Of a DNA stretch of 64,000 bases, positions 54,095-63,192 are shown in pieces. The position numbers were made by a program, and so were the translations under genes. The notes beneath the pieces were generated by a model that saw nothing but the letters and a program-made list of their open reading frames with translations, searched no databases and was not told the DNA's origin. Source of the DNA: Palsa-1150 sp964531095 (lineage in GTDB: Bacteria; Myxococcota_A; Polyangia; Polyangiales; Polyangiaceae); assembly GCA_964531095.1 (NCBI GenBank), contig CAZHED010000006.1:1-64000 (forward strand), written 5' to 3'. Position 1 is the first letter of the stretch, and every line of letters begins with the position of its first letter.

Positions 54095-54439
54095 GTGATC
54101 GAGACGTTCGCCGCCCTCTCCGAACCCAACCGCTTCCGCATCGTGGAGCTGCTGCGCTCCGGCCCTCGGGCCGTAAACGAGATCGGCGAGCGACTTCGGC
54201 TCAACCAGCCGCAGGTCTCGAAGCACCTGCGAGTACTGAAAGAGGCCGGGCTCGTGGATGCGAAGCCGCACGCCCAGCGCCGGCTTTACGAGCTTCGGGC
54301 GCGACCCCTTCGCCAATTCCACGACTGGCTCGAGCGCTACCGAAAAGTGTGGGACGCGCGATTCGAGGCACTGGACGAGCTCGTCGAGGAGCTCAAAGAA
54401 GCGGACAAACCCCATGAACGCAGCAAAAAGAGAAAGTAA
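54095..54439 (+). CDS. ArsR/SmtB-family transcriptional regulator
   Basis: A 114-residue winged-helix repressor. TFAALSEPNRFRIVELLRSG, then LNQPQVSKHLRVLKEAGLVDA (recognition helix) and AQRRLYELRARPLRQF are characteristic. No metal-binding Cys motif (such as CxC) is visible, so it may sense something other than metal. GTG 54095 is chosen; the frame is open upstream to 53963 but passes through the promoter. The next gene is an AHSA1-type protein, a common pairing in which the regulator controls the lipid/ligand-binding partner. Confidence 0.9.
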   Translation: MIETFAALSEPNRFRIVELLRSGPRAVNEIGERLRLNQPQVSKHLRVLKEAGLVDAKPHAQRRLYELRARPLRQFHDWLERYRKVWDARFEALDELVEELKEADKPHERSKKRK

Positions 54440-54446
54440 GCCCTTC

Positions 54447-54926
54447 ATGAATCGCACCACCGTCGAGCGCCGATCCGATCGCGAACTGGTGATCACCCGC
54501 ACCTTCAACGGGCCTGCGCGAATCGTCTTCGACGCGTGGACTAAACCCGAGCTGCTCAAGCGCTGGTGGGCGCCCAAGTCCCTCGGCGTGACCTTGTTCT
54601 CGTGCGACATCGACCTCCGCGTCGGCGGCCGCTACCGCTTCGTCTTTGGGCACGACGAAGCTCGCTCGATGGCGTTTTCGGGAACGTACACCGAGGTCGC
54701 GCCGCACGCGCGGCTCGCATACACGCAGATATTCGAGCCGATGCGCGCCGCCGGCGAGGGGATCGTCACGGCCACGTTCGACGAGCAACAGGGTAAGACG
54801 CGGATCGTCTCTCACGAGCTCTATCCGTCGAAGCAGGCGCTCGACGGCGCGATCGACTCGGGCATGGAGCGCGGCATGCGTGCGACGCTGGAACAGCTTG
54901 AGGAGCTAATCGCGTCGCTTCAATGA
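54447..54926 (+). CDS. AHSA1/SRPBCC-type lipid- or ligand-binding protein
   Basis: A 159-residue START/Bet v1-like (SRPBCC) protein of the Aha1 C-terminal family. Motifs are ITRTFNGPARIVFDAWTKPE, LLKRWWAPKSLG, DLRVGGRYRFVF and VTATFDEQQGKTRI. It forms a helix-grip fold with a hydrophobic cavity. ATG 54447 is chosen; an in-frame ATG at 54414 would overlap the regulator gene by 26 nt. It is very likely co-transcribed with the ArsR-like gene. The ligand is unknown. Confidence 0.88.
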   Translation: MNRTTVERRSDRELVITRTFNGPARIVFDAWTKPELLKRWWAPKSLGVTLFSCDIDLRVGGRYRFVFGHDEARSMAFSGTYTEVAPHARLAYTQIFEPMRAAGEGIVTATFDEQQGKTRIVSHELYPSKQALDGAIDSGMERGMRATLEQLEELIASLQ

Positions 54927-55416
54927 GGCGCCAGAAAAGACGACGGCGATGGCGTCGTCCGCGCTATGGCGCTACACGGCTGACCGGCTTCGCGCGAAGC
55001 CAGCGCGCCGGCGAGACAGCGATGACGCTTTCCCACAAGCCCCCGTCCTACGTCGAACAGGTGACTTCGCCCGCTTTGGGCTCCGTCGCCGAAACGGTCG
55101 CCCCGTGAGCCGCTAGTCCAGTTGCACAAATTTTCGGACACGTCCCGGCTCGCTCGTGACGCTCGTCATGATGAGCCGAATCCACCGCATGGTGCCCGGG
55201 TGATGTCTTGTCCGCGACCAATCGCGTCCGGCAAGCTCACGACCGCGTGTTGTCCGCGACCTATCGTGTCCGGCAAGCTCACGACTGCGGCTGGTCCGCG
55301 TCCTATCGCGCCAGGCAAGCTCACAACCGCGTCTTGTCGGCGACCCATCGCGCCCCGCATGACAAGTTCCCCCCCCCGACGCGCGCGGGGGAGGGAACAT
55401 TGTCGCTACGAGACGG
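54927..55416. other. Intergenic region with tandem repeats
   Basis: A 490-bp spacer between the AHSA1-like gene and the collagen-like cytochrome gene, which are convergent. Its main feature is a 42-bp tandem repeat (55208-55372). It also has a run of nine C. Open frames here are low-complexity and have no family features. Confidence 0.6.
55208..55372. repeat. 42-bp tandem repeat, about 4 copies
   Basis: Units recur exactly every 42 bases at 55211, 55253, 55295 and 55337, each beginning TCCGCG or TCGGCG and containing a GGCAAGCTCAC core in the first three. Copies diverge by several substitutions. Because 42 is a multiple of three, the minus-strand frame reads a repeated 14-residue block (AVVSLPDAIGRGQH), though no gene signature is present. 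Confidence 0.9.
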
Positions 55417-57027
55417 CTACAGGCCGCCCTGGACGCAGCCCGCGAGGGCCGCGCCGGTCATCGTCTGGCAAACGCCGCCGGTCGTCGCCGAGCAGGTCTG
55501 GCAGATGGCGCAATCGGTGAGCACGGTCGCCGCCGCGCAGGTCTGGTGCAGGCATTCGCCCGGAGCGTTGCTCGAGCTGCAGCTCCAGCCGGTCGGGCAC
55601 GCGGTGGTCGGGTCGCAGTAGATCGCGGGGTCCGGGACCAGCTTGTCGCTGGCGCCCACCTGCGTGACCTGGCCGTACTGCGTCGCGACTTGGTTCATGT
55701 AGGTGTAGACGGACTCCATGTCGCTCAGCGTCAAGTTCTTGAGGAAAGTCCAGGGCATCGGGAACGCGACCCGCCGCTGGGGCGCAGGGTCCTCCGCGTG
55801 GATTCCCTCGGTGATGAGGGTCTCGAAGGTGCCGAAGTCGACGTTCGACTTGTTGAAGAACCCGTTGGTGGCGCCGATCAGGTCCGCGGACGCGGCGCGG
55901 GTGTACCCGAGGATCTGCTGCACGGGCGGCGGCACACCGAGAACGCCCAGGTCGAAGACCTGGCCGCCGGTGAGGTATGCGGCCGTCTTGATCGCGCCCG
56001 TCGCCGGGTTGTCGATGTTGGTGTGGCATCCGCTGCAGTCGCCAATCGCGTTGACGATGTACGAGCCCCGTCCGAAGAGCGAGAGCGTCGTCGCCTCGAG
56101 CCCACTCGTCTGGACCTCCGTGAGCGGGTTGAGCGCAAGCCCGCGGAGAACGAAGCCCGGATCCGGCACAGGGGCCGACGAATCGGGCCCGGTGGGGGTC
56201 GTCTCGGGCGGGAGCGGTGTGCCCGGCGCGGCCTGGTCGCCCGAGGTGTAGCTCGTTGGCTCGACCGGTAGGCCTGTTGGCGGCGCCACCATTGCCGTCT
56301 TCGAGTCGGTGGGGACGGCGTTCGACACCGCGGGAATGGCGCGCAGGTAGGCGTAGACCGACCGGAGGTCGTGGAGCGACATCCAGCGGAACGTGACCCA
56401 AGGCATGACGAGCAGGGACTGGGTCGGCGAAGCGCCGGCCACGACCCCGTGGTAGTCCGCGCCGGTGCGGATCGCGCTGATGAACTGAGCCTCGGTCAGC
56501 TGGAGCCCCGTTGTCGGATCCGGCGTGAGGTTGCGAGCGGTGACCGTGAAGCCCGGCGTCGCGAACGTGATCCCGGTGCAGGCCGGGGGACCCCCATCGG
56601 GGGCCGCGCAGCCGCCGCCGAGGTACGCCGGGGCGGCGCCGTGACAGCTCGGGCAATCGGCCAGCGCATTCACGATGTAGCTGCCGTTGCCCACGAGCTC
56701 GACCTGACTCGATGCGAGCCCCGTCAAGTTGAGGGGCACCGGAGCGACGCTGAGCCCCTGCCGCGCGGCTTCCGAGACGATGACGGCCGGGCCGGGGGGG
56801 CCTGCCTCTCCGGCCGGACCTCGCGGCCCTGCCTCTCCCGGGACGCCCGGTGCTCCGGGTGCCCCCGCTTCGCCCGTTGCCCCCTGGGCGCCCTGAGGGC
56901 CCGCGGCTCCGGCATCACCGGCCGGGCCGGCGGGCCCCGCGGGCCCCGTGTTGCCGGAACACGCTGCCAGAGCGGCGAACGCTCCCACGGATACCGCCGC
57001 CCCCAATGTCAACCATCGATTCGTCAT
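55417..57027 (-). CDS. Collagen-like domain fused to a diheme cytochrome c, lipoprotein
   Basis: A 536-residue exported protein. A lipoprotein signal ends ALAAC (Cys23). Residues 27-80 are an uninterrupted run of about 17 Gly-X-Y triplets with Pro at X or Y (for example GPAGPAGPAGDAG), a collagen-like stalk. Then come two CxxCH haem motifs, CPSCH and CSGCH, with surrounding cytochrome c segments (GNGSYIVNALAD, GRGSYIVNAIGD). The C-terminus is Cys-rich (CDPTTACPTGWSC ... CAICQTC). It is probably a surface electron carrier. The start ATG at 57027 is clear. Confidence 0.92.
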   Translation of the reverse strand: MTNRWLTLGAAVSVGAFAALAACSGNTGPAGPAGPAGDAGAAGPQGAQGATGEAGAPGAPGVPGEAGPRGPAGEAGPPGPAVIVSEAARQGLSVAPVPLNLTGLASSQVELVGNGSYIVNALADCPSCHGAAPAYLGGGCAAPDGGPPACTGITFATPGFTVTARNLTPDPTTGLQLTEAQFISAIRTGADYHGVVAGASPTQSLLVMPWVTFRWMSLHDLRSVYAYLRAIPAVSNAVPTDSKTAMVAPPTGLPVEPTSYTSGDQAAPGTPLPPETTPTGPDSSAPVPDPGFVLRGLALNPLTEVQTSGLEATTLSLFGRGSYIVNAIGDCSGCHTNIDNPATGAIKTAAYLTGGQVFDLGVLGVPPPVQQILGYTRAASADLIGATNGFFNKSNVDFGTFETLITEGIHAEDPAPQRRVAFPMPWTFLKNLTLSDMESVYTYMNQVATQYGQVTQVGASDKLVPDPAIYCDPTTACPTGWSCSSSNAPGECLHQTCAAATVLTDCAICQTCSATTGGVCQTMTGAALAGCVQGGL

Positions 57028-57296
57028 GTAGGTCAGAGCCTCCCAAGGTCAGCCGTACCTGATTTCTGTCGTCGTCTCAATGGCAACGGAAGATTGCGCC
57101 TCCTTTGCATCGGTGCATCGAGATCTTGGTCGTTCGGTGCTGAGCGCTGCCAAGGTGGTCGGGCTCGCGAGTCGCGACGGCTCAGCGACTCGCGTCACCC
57201 GAGAGTGGCACCCCGGGTACTGCTCGCCCCGGCGATGGGTCCTGTGACGAACGTACGACCCGACCCCCGGATCGGTTCCATGAATCCGCGACGCGC

Positions 57297-59204
57297 TTAC
57301 CCCGCCGCCGGGTCACTCGCCGTCGCGGTGGTGAGCAGCGCCGTCAGCCGCCGCGAGAACGCACCTGGGTCGTCGATCGGCGCCCCGTCGGTCAGAAGTG
57401 CCTGGTCGTAGAGGAGCTCGAGCCACTCGGATACCCGCGGGTCCGAGCGCTCGACGAGAGCTTCCAGGTTGCGCACGACCGCGTGGCGCGGGTTCAGCTC
57501 GAAGATCCGCTCGCTCTTCGGGATCTCTCGCCCCGCCTCGCGAAGCAACCGCTCGACGTACCCGTGGGTCCCGTCGCCGGCGATGACGAGGCAGCACGGC
57601 GAGTCGGTCAGCCTGTCGCTGAAGCGAACCTCTTTCACGCGGCCACCGAGCACGGCGCGCGCTCGCTCGAGGAGGCCCTTCAACGCGCTCTCGACCACCG
57701 CGCGCGCCTTCTTGTCCTCTTCCTTCTCTTCGATCTTGAGGTCGGCGCCCATTGCCGAGACGAGCGCCTTCCCCTCGAACGTCCGGAGCGACTCGACCGT
57801 CCACTGGTCGGTCGGGTCACACATGAAGAGGACCTCGTAGCCGCGCCGCCGGAGCCCTTCCAGGTGCGGGGCGCCATCGAGCACGCGCTTCGATTCTCCG
57901 ATTGCGTAGTAAATGGCCGGCTGCCCTTCCTTCATCCGCGAGACGTACTCGGTGAGGGACGCGAGGCCGTCACCGCTGGTGCTCTCGTAGCGAAGGAGCT
58001 TCGCGAGGCGCTCGCGGTACTCGAAGTCGCGCGCCGCCCCCTCTTTGACGAAGACGCCGAAGCTCTTCCAAAACGTGGCGTAGTCTTCGGGGCGCTCGCT
58101 CGCCATCGACTCGAGCGCGTCGAGGGTGTGCTTGACCACCTGCTTTCGGATCGTCCGAACGACGGACGACTCCTGGAGAAGCTCGCGCGACACGTTCAGC
58201 GGAAGGTCGTCGGAGTCGATCACGCCGACGACGAACCGCATCCACTCGGGGACCAGCTCCTCGCAGTCGTCCATGATGAAGACACGCCTGACGTACAGCC
58301 GCACTCCGCGATGCTTCATGCCGAAACGGAGCTCGAGCGGACGCGCGCGCGGAACGTAGAGAAGCCCGGCGAACTCCTGCACGCCTTCGATCTTGAAGTG
58401 CGTGCGCGCAATCGCCTTCTCGTCGTCGGCGCCGTGCGAGAGGTGATGAAAGAACTCGTCGTACTCGGCCTCGGAGATCTCTGCCCTGGGGCGCTGCCAG
58501 AGCGCGCTCGCCCGGTTGACCGTCTCGAGCTCCGTCTTCGCTCCGGCGCCGGTCCCCTTCGAGACCTCGAGCTGGATCGGGTGGCTGACGTAGTCCGAGT
58601 AGCGCTTGACGAGCTCGCGCACGCGCCAGTCGGTCAGAAACTCCTTCTGATCATCCCGCAGGTGGAGCGTGATCGCCGTTCCGCGAGTGGCCCGCTCCGC
58701 CGGCTCGAGGGTGAAGGTGTCTTTCCCTTCCGATACCCACCGGTGCGCCCGGCTTCCCGCTCCCGCCGGGCGCGAGACGACCTCCACGCGATCGGCGACC
58801 AGGAATGCGCTGTAGAACCCGACGCCGAACTGCCCGATGAGCCGCGCGTCCTTGTTCCCGCTCTTCGCGAGCTCCTCGAGGAACGCGCGCGATCCCGAAT
58901 GCGCGACCGTGCCGAGGTCGCGCACGAGCTCTTCGTCGGACATGCCAATGCCCGTGTCTTCGATCGTCAGTGTGCCGCGGTCGCGATCCACGCGAATGCG
59001 GACGGCGAGCGTCGTGTCCCCCTCGTACAGGTCGGGCGCGGTGATGGCGCGGAAGCGAAGCTTGTCGAGCGCGTCGGATGCGTTCGAGACGATCTCCCGC
59101 AGAAAGATCTCCTTGTGGCTGTAGAGCGAGTGGATGACCAGGCGCAGGACCTGGCTGACCTCGGCCTGGAAGGAATGGGTGGCGGGGGCGACCGGCTCGG
59201 ACAT
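57297..59204 (-). CDS. htpG: Molecular chaperone HtpG (Hsp90)
   Basis: A 635-residue cytoplasmic Hsp90. The GHKL ATPase domain has LREIVSNASDALDKLRF, IEDTGIGMSDEELV and IGQFGVGFYSAFLVAD. The middle domain has RGVRLYVRRVFIMDD and LPLNVSRELLQE, and the C-terminal dimerisation domain is present. Length is typical for bacteria. ATG 59204 gives the family N-terminus. It lies 269 bp upstream of the collagen-like cytochrome gene, on the same strand. Confidence 0.97.
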   Translation of the reverse strand: MSEPVAPATHSFQAEVSQVLRLVIHSLYSHKEIFLREIVSNASDALDKLRFRAITAPDLYEGDTTLAVRIRVDRDRGTLTIEDTGIGMSDEELVRDLGTVAHSGSRAFLEELAKSGNKDARLIGQFGVGFYSAFLVADRVEVVSRPAGAGSRAHRWVSEGKDTFTLEPAERATRGTAITLHLRDDQKEFLTDWRVRELVKRYSDYVSHPIQLEVSKGTGAGAKTELETVNRASALWQRPRAEISEAEYDEFFHHLSHGADDEKAIARTHFKIEGVQEFAGLLYVPRARPLELRFGMKHRGVRLYVRRVFIMDDCEELVPEWMRFVVGVIDSDDLPLNVSRELLQESSVVRTIRKQVVKHTLDALESMASERPEDYATFWKSFGVFVKEGAARDFEYRERLAKLLRYESTSGDGLASLTEYVSRMKEGQPAIYYAIGESKRVLDGAPHLEGLRRRGYEVLFMCDPTDQWTVESLRTFEGKALVSAMGADLKIEEKEEDKKARAVVESALKGLLERARAVLGGRVKEVRFSDRLTDSPCCLVIAGDGTHGYVERLLREAGREIPKSERIFELNPRHAVVRNLEALVERSDPRVSEWLELLYDQALLTDGAPIDDPGAFSRRLTALLTTATASDPAAG

Positions 59205-59247
59205 GCGCTCTTCCCCGTAACTCTCCGGGGGGCGGAGTCAAGCGCCG

Positions 59248-59604
59248 TTACCGCGCCTTTCGCGCGTCGGCCTCGGCGCCGCGGATCCACTCTTCCCGCT
59301 CCGCAGGCGTCAACCCACGCGGAGCCGTGATGCGCCGGTAATCACTGGCCGTGGGCTCGCGACCGGGGCGCGCTTTGCTGGCCGCCGGCTTGTGCGCCGG
59401 TGAGCCGTCGGCGTTCTGAACGACCCTGGCTCCCCGCAGATGACGCGCCAACGTCGACGCATGGAACGATGCGGGCCGGCCGCTCGCGACCATCGTGCCA
59501 CAGGCCATCCCGTTTTCGATGCGCTCGACCCGAAAACGCTCCAGCCCGCCGAAGGCGTTGGCTGCGATTTCCCACAGCTGCCCTGTGCTGACGTGCTCCG
59601 TCAT
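59248..59604 (-). CDS. Small protein of unknown function
   Basis: A 118-residue open frame. The N-terminal half is uniform and folded-looking (GQLWEIAANAFGGLERFRVE, GMACGTMVASGRPASFHAS); the C-terminal half is Pro/Lys/Arg-rich and charged. ATG 59604 is chosen; longer starts at 59655 and 59766 exist. It lies 43 bp upstream of htpG on the same strand, so it may be co-transcribed. No family was recognised. An 8-bp repeat lies in the spacer upstream of it. Confidence 0.5.
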   Translation of the reverse strand: MTEHVSTGQLWEIAANAFGGLERFRVERIENGMACGTMVASGRPASFHASTLARHLRGARVVQNADGSPAHKPAASKARPGREPTASDYRRITAPRGLTPAEREEWIRGAEADARKAR

Positions 59605-59666
59605 GGTGCTCTCTACAGCGCGGCCACGGTCCTCGTCCAGCCGCATTTTCCACATCGCCGTGTTCC

Positions 59667-59706
59667 CGCTTGCGCGCTTGCGCGCTTGCACGCTTGCACG
59701 CTTGCC
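59667..59706. repeat. 8-bp tandem repeat, five copies
   Basis: Five head-to-tail copies of the pattern CGCTTGCN, with the last base being G, G, A, A, C in order. It sits in the divergent spacer between the small unknown gene (minus) and the ABC exporter gene (plus). Eight is not a multiple of three, so gain or loss of a copy would shift frame or promoter spacing. Confidence 0.95.
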
Positions 59707-59744
59707 GTTCGTAGGGCTCGCGCTGGAGCGGTACTCTACACCCG

Positions 59745-61634
59745 GTGAGCCAGCCGACAACTTCACAGCCCCAGCGGAAGCAATCGGCCGCTTTCGAGCC
59801 CGGGCCGCCCGCCACCCTCATCCACCCGGTCATCGCGCGCCTCGCGGGCAATCGCCTCCCGACGATCGATACGATTCAATCGAGCGACTCGTTTCGCCGT
59901 CACCTGTGGCCGCTCCTCTGGCGCTACCGCTGGCACATCGTCGCCGCATCTACGCTCTGCGGGATTCACGGCGGCGCGATGGCCCTGCAGAACCTCTTCC
60001 CGAAGTGGTTCTTCGCGGACGCGATTGAACCCGCCGGAATCGACACGACAGAACGGTGGTGGCGGGTCGCTCGGCTGGGCATTCTCTACCTGGCCATATC
60101 GGTCGTGATGCGGATGGGCCTCTGGCACGCGGGGTATCGGTTCTTCACGTGGGCTCGGGAGCGAATCGCCTTCAACCTTCGTGCGCAGTTTTTTCGACAC
60201 GTCAACCACCTTTGCCTTCGCTTCCACGGGCAACATCCCTCTGGGGAGCTATTCAGCTATCTCTTCGGCACGCCGCTCGCCAACGTGATGCAGTTCTTTC
60301 AGCACGCGTCGGTGTTCGGTCCGGGCTCGGTCGTCACGGTCATATGGACGCTGGCCGTCATGTGGGTTTGGGATCCCCCGATCGGCGCGCTGCTCACCTT
60401 CACGTCGCTCTGCAGCCTCCTTCTCATGGCGCACTCGCGCCGTCGGATACAGCGGATTCATACCGATTTTCAGAGCATCGAAGGCAACGTAAGCGGCTGG
60501 GTCGCCGATCTCCTGCGCGGCAACAAAGCGGTCAAGCTCTACTCGATGGAAGCGCAGGTTCTCGAGGACTTCGAAGAGCACGCTCTCTTCATCGGACGCA
60601 AATCGTACGAACGCGACGTGCGAAGTCACATCGAATGGATGAAGCAAGAGGGCTTCAGCTACGTGTGTTACGTGGCCCTGATGGCCATGTGCACCTGGCG
60701 AGTCTACCGGGGGCGGATCGCGACCGGCGTTGTGGTGAGCTGCTTCACGTCGTTCCAGGGCCTCTACGGGCCGATCCAGCAGCTTTTCCAGGCTTTCATG
60801 CTCTGGGGAGGCGCGGCTGCATCCCTCGATCGGATCGGGAAGGTCCTCGACACGTCCAGCACGATTCCGGACCCCGACGGGCCCGTCAAGCAAGTGCCGA
60901 CGGGCGGAATCATCGAATTCGCGAATGTCACATTCGGGTACGAGCCCGACCAACCAGTGCTGCGAGACTTGCAGCTCGTCATTCCGTACGGCCAGAAGCT
61001 GGCATTCGTCGGCCCGTCGGGGGCAGGGAAGACCACGATCGCGCAGCTGGTGCTCCGCCTCTACGATCCGCTTCGAGGCGAGGTGCGGATCGGCGGAACG
61101 GATGTTCGCGAGTTCAGGGGCGCGGACCTGCGAAAGCGCGTGGGCGTGGTGCCGCAAGATCCGTTCATCTTTCGCGCGTCGGTTCGCGACAACGTTCGCG
61201 TGGCGCGCCCCGAGGCGTCGGACGCCGCGATCGTACGTGCATGCGAGCTGGCGAATGCCTGGGAGTTCTTGCAAAGTCTGCCCGGGCAGCTCGAGGCGCG
61301 CGTGGGCGAGGGCGGCTCTACGCTTTCCGGAGGCCAGCGCCAACGATTGGCCATCGCGAGGGCACTTCTGGCCGACCCGGACTTCTTCATTTTCGACGAG
61401 GCGACGAGCGCGCTCGATACCGTCAGCGAAACGCTCATTCAAAAGTCTCTGGAAACCAATCTCGTGGGTCGTACCGCCATTTTCATCGCCCATCGCCTGG
61501 CGACCGTGAAAAGTTGCGACCGCATCGTGGTCCTCGATGGGGGCCGCATCGTGCAGGACGGCACGTACGACGAATTGATAGCCTGCCCTGGCCTTTTCGG
61601 AGATCTCGTTCGGGGGCAGCAGTTGCGGACTTGA
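59745..61634 (+). CDS. ABC transporter, fused membrane and ATP-binding domains
   Basis: A 629-residue ABC exporter half-transporter. The membrane domain spans about residues 50-360, with six hydrophobic helices and a conserved intracellular loop (ADLLRGNKAVKLYSMEAQV). The nucleotide-binding domain has Walker A GPSGAGKTTIAQL, Q-loop VPQDPFIF, signature TLSGGQRQRL and Walker B FFIFDEATSALD, with the H-loop HRLATVKSCD. All catalytic residues are present. It would act as a dimer exporting lipid or another hydrophobic molecule; the substrate is unknown. The start is GTG. Confidence 0.93.
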   Translation: MSQPTTSQPQRKQSAAFEPGPPATLIHPVIARLAGNRLPTIDTIQSSDSFRRHLWPLLWRYRWHIVAASTLCGIHGGAMALQNLFPKWFFADAIEPAGIDTTERWWRVARLGILYLAISVVMRMGLWHAGYRFFTWARERIAFNLRAQFFRHVNHLCLRFHGQHPSGELFSYLFGTPLANVMQFFQHASVFGPGSVVTVIWTLAVMWVWDPPIGALLTFTSLCSLLLMAHSRRRIQRIHTDFQSIEGNVSGWVADLLRGNKAVKLYSMEAQVLEDFEEHALFIGRKSYERDVRSHIEWMKQEGFSYVCYVALMAMCTWRVYRGRIATGVVVSCFTSFQGLYGPIQQLFQAFMLWGGAAASLDRIGKVLDTSSTIPDPDGPVKQVPTGGIIEFANVTFGYEPDQPVLRDLQLVIPYGQKLAFVGPSGAGKTTIAQLVLRLYDPLRGEVRIGGTDVREFRGADLRKRVGVVPQDPFIFRASVRDNVRVARPEASDAAIVRACELANAWEFLQSLPGQLEARVGEGGSTLSGGQRQRLAIARALLADPDFFIFDEATSALDTVSETLIQKSLETNLVGRTAIFIAHRLATVKSCDRIVVLDGGRIVQDGTYDELIACPGLFGDLVRGQQLRT

Positions 61635-61824
61635 TGTGATGTGGCGGCAGTCGCGTCGCCCACGAGAAGCTCCCTCGCGCCGCCGGACCCCGTTCCGTTC
61701 GGTCAAGCAACCGATCCGTCACCCGCCGGAAACAATAAGTTCTTGACACAGTCATCAGGATGCAACAGCTTCGCGCCCGCTCGGCCCAAAGGGGTGTCGA
61801 GCTCCTGTGAAAGGGCGAAGGACG

Positions 61825-63135
61825 ATGGCGAATCGATTCGCGTGGTGCGCGGTAGTCGTGCTGGCCTTACAAGCTCCTATTCCGGCGAGGGCCCAACCGG
61901 CGCCCGCGCCCCGCCCTGAAGCGACTGCTCCCGCGGAGCAACCTGCCGCCGAAGCGCCGCCGGCCCCGCCGCCACCCCCGGCCGCCGCCCCTTTGCCCGA
62001 GCCGCCGCCTGTCGCATCGCCGCCTGCGCCAGCACCCATGGTGCCCGCGGCGAGCCCCTTACGCATCGAGGGCAAAGACGGAAGCATCCGGCTCGGGCTC
62101 CTCCTCCAGCCCGCGTATGAAGCGCTGGGCAGCCCCGTTGCCGACGGATTGACCAACAATCTTTTCCTCCGGCGCGCGCGTATTCTCATCGGCGGAGTAT
62201 TGTTCAAGCATTTCGAATATTTCGTCGACACTGATTATCCCAATCTATTCAAAGCTGCCGCCGGCGAAAAGAACAGCCCCGGTTTGAACATCCAAGACGC
62301 CTTCGCGACGTACAAGCCGATCGAGGATCAGTTCAAGCTCGACGCCGGGTTCATGCTTCCTCCGCTGGCCCACAACGCGGTCCAGGGCGCAGCCACGCTC
62401 TACTCCTGGGACTACTTCGCCAACTCGTTTCGTCACTCGGACGTGTTTCACAATACATTGCCCAGCCCCGTCGGCCGCGACCTTGGCATTCAGGCACGCG
62501 GGCTTCTCCTGGACGGCCACGTCGAGTACCGCGTCGGCATGTTCCAGGGCTTGCGCAACGGTCCGGTGGCTGCGATGGCTCCCGCGGCGGCCCAAGTGGG
62601 AGGACAGAACTTCTTCCGCGTCGCCGCACGCATTCAGATCAACATCCTCGATCCGGAGACAGGATTCTTTTACAACGGCACTTATCTCGGCGCGAAGCGC
62701 GTCCTCTCGGTGGGCGGTTCTTACGACTTTCAGGACAACTACAAGTACTGGGCCGTCGACGCGTTCCTAGATATGCCGGTCGGCCCCGGGGTCGCGACGG
62801 CACAAGTGAACGTGGCGCAGTGGGACGGTGGAACGTTCATCACGCCTATAGCCCCGGCGACAGCCGCTCCGCTGCCGAAGCAGACCGCGATCATGGGGGA
62901 GGCCGGGTACCTGATCGACGCGATCAAGCTGAGCCCGATCGTGCGCTTCGAAAATCGGTCGTTCGCAACTGCGCCCGGGGCACCGCCGGACGAGACCCGA
63001 TACGTGGGTGGGCTCTCGTTTTGGCCGTACGGGCACAACTCGAACCTCAAGGCATTTTACACCCGCGTCGAACCGACCGGCCCCGACCACGGCTACAACC
63101 AGTTCAACGTGCAGGGACAGGTGTTCTTCTACTGA
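61825..63135 (+). CDS. OprO/OprP-type outer-membrane porin
   Basis: A 436-residue porin-like protein. The signal peptide is MANRFAWCAVVVLALQAPIPARAQ. A Pro/Ala-rich linker follows (about residues 25-80), then a beta-barrel of alternating aromatic-ended strands (EYFVDTDYPNLFKA, GFMLPPLAHNAVQG, ETGFFYNGTYLGAK), ending in the typical C-terminal aromatic residue (QVFFY). LRRARILIGGVLFKHFEYFVD is close to the phosphate-selective porin O/P family. ATG 61825 has GAAGGA 5-6 bases upstream. It may supply anions or small organics; specificity is unknown. Confidence 0.85.
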   Translation: MANRFAWCAVVVLALQAPIPARAQPAPAPRPEATAPAEQPAAEAPPAPPPPPAAAPLPEPPPVASPPAPAPMVPAASPLRIEGKDGSIRLGLLLQPAYEALGSPVADGLTNNLFLRRARILIGGVLFKHFEYFVDTDYPNLFKAAAGEKNSPGLNIQDAFATYKPIEDQFKLDAGFMLPPLAHNAVQGAATLYSWDYFANSFRHSDVFHNTLPSPVGRDLGIQARGLLLDGHVEYRVGMFQGLRNGPVAAMAPAAAQVGGQNFFRVAARIQINILDPETGFFYNGTYLGAKRVLSVGGSYDFQDNYKYWAVDAFLDMPVGPGVATAQVNVAQWDGGTFITPIAPATAAPLPKQTAIMGEAGYLIDAIKLSPIVRFENRSFATAPGAPPDETRYVGGLSFWPYGHNSNLKAFYTRVEPTGPDHGYNQFNVQGQVFFY

Positions 63136-63192
63136 GCCGGCCGCCGCGTCGTAAGGGGGGGCTGGCGCGGCCTCAATCAAAACGCGAGCGCG

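Noticed and set aside
54923..55108. Plus-strand 61-codon frame overlapping the AHSA1-like stop by 4 nt
   Set aside because: Extremely Arg-rich start and no family similarity; most likely chance.
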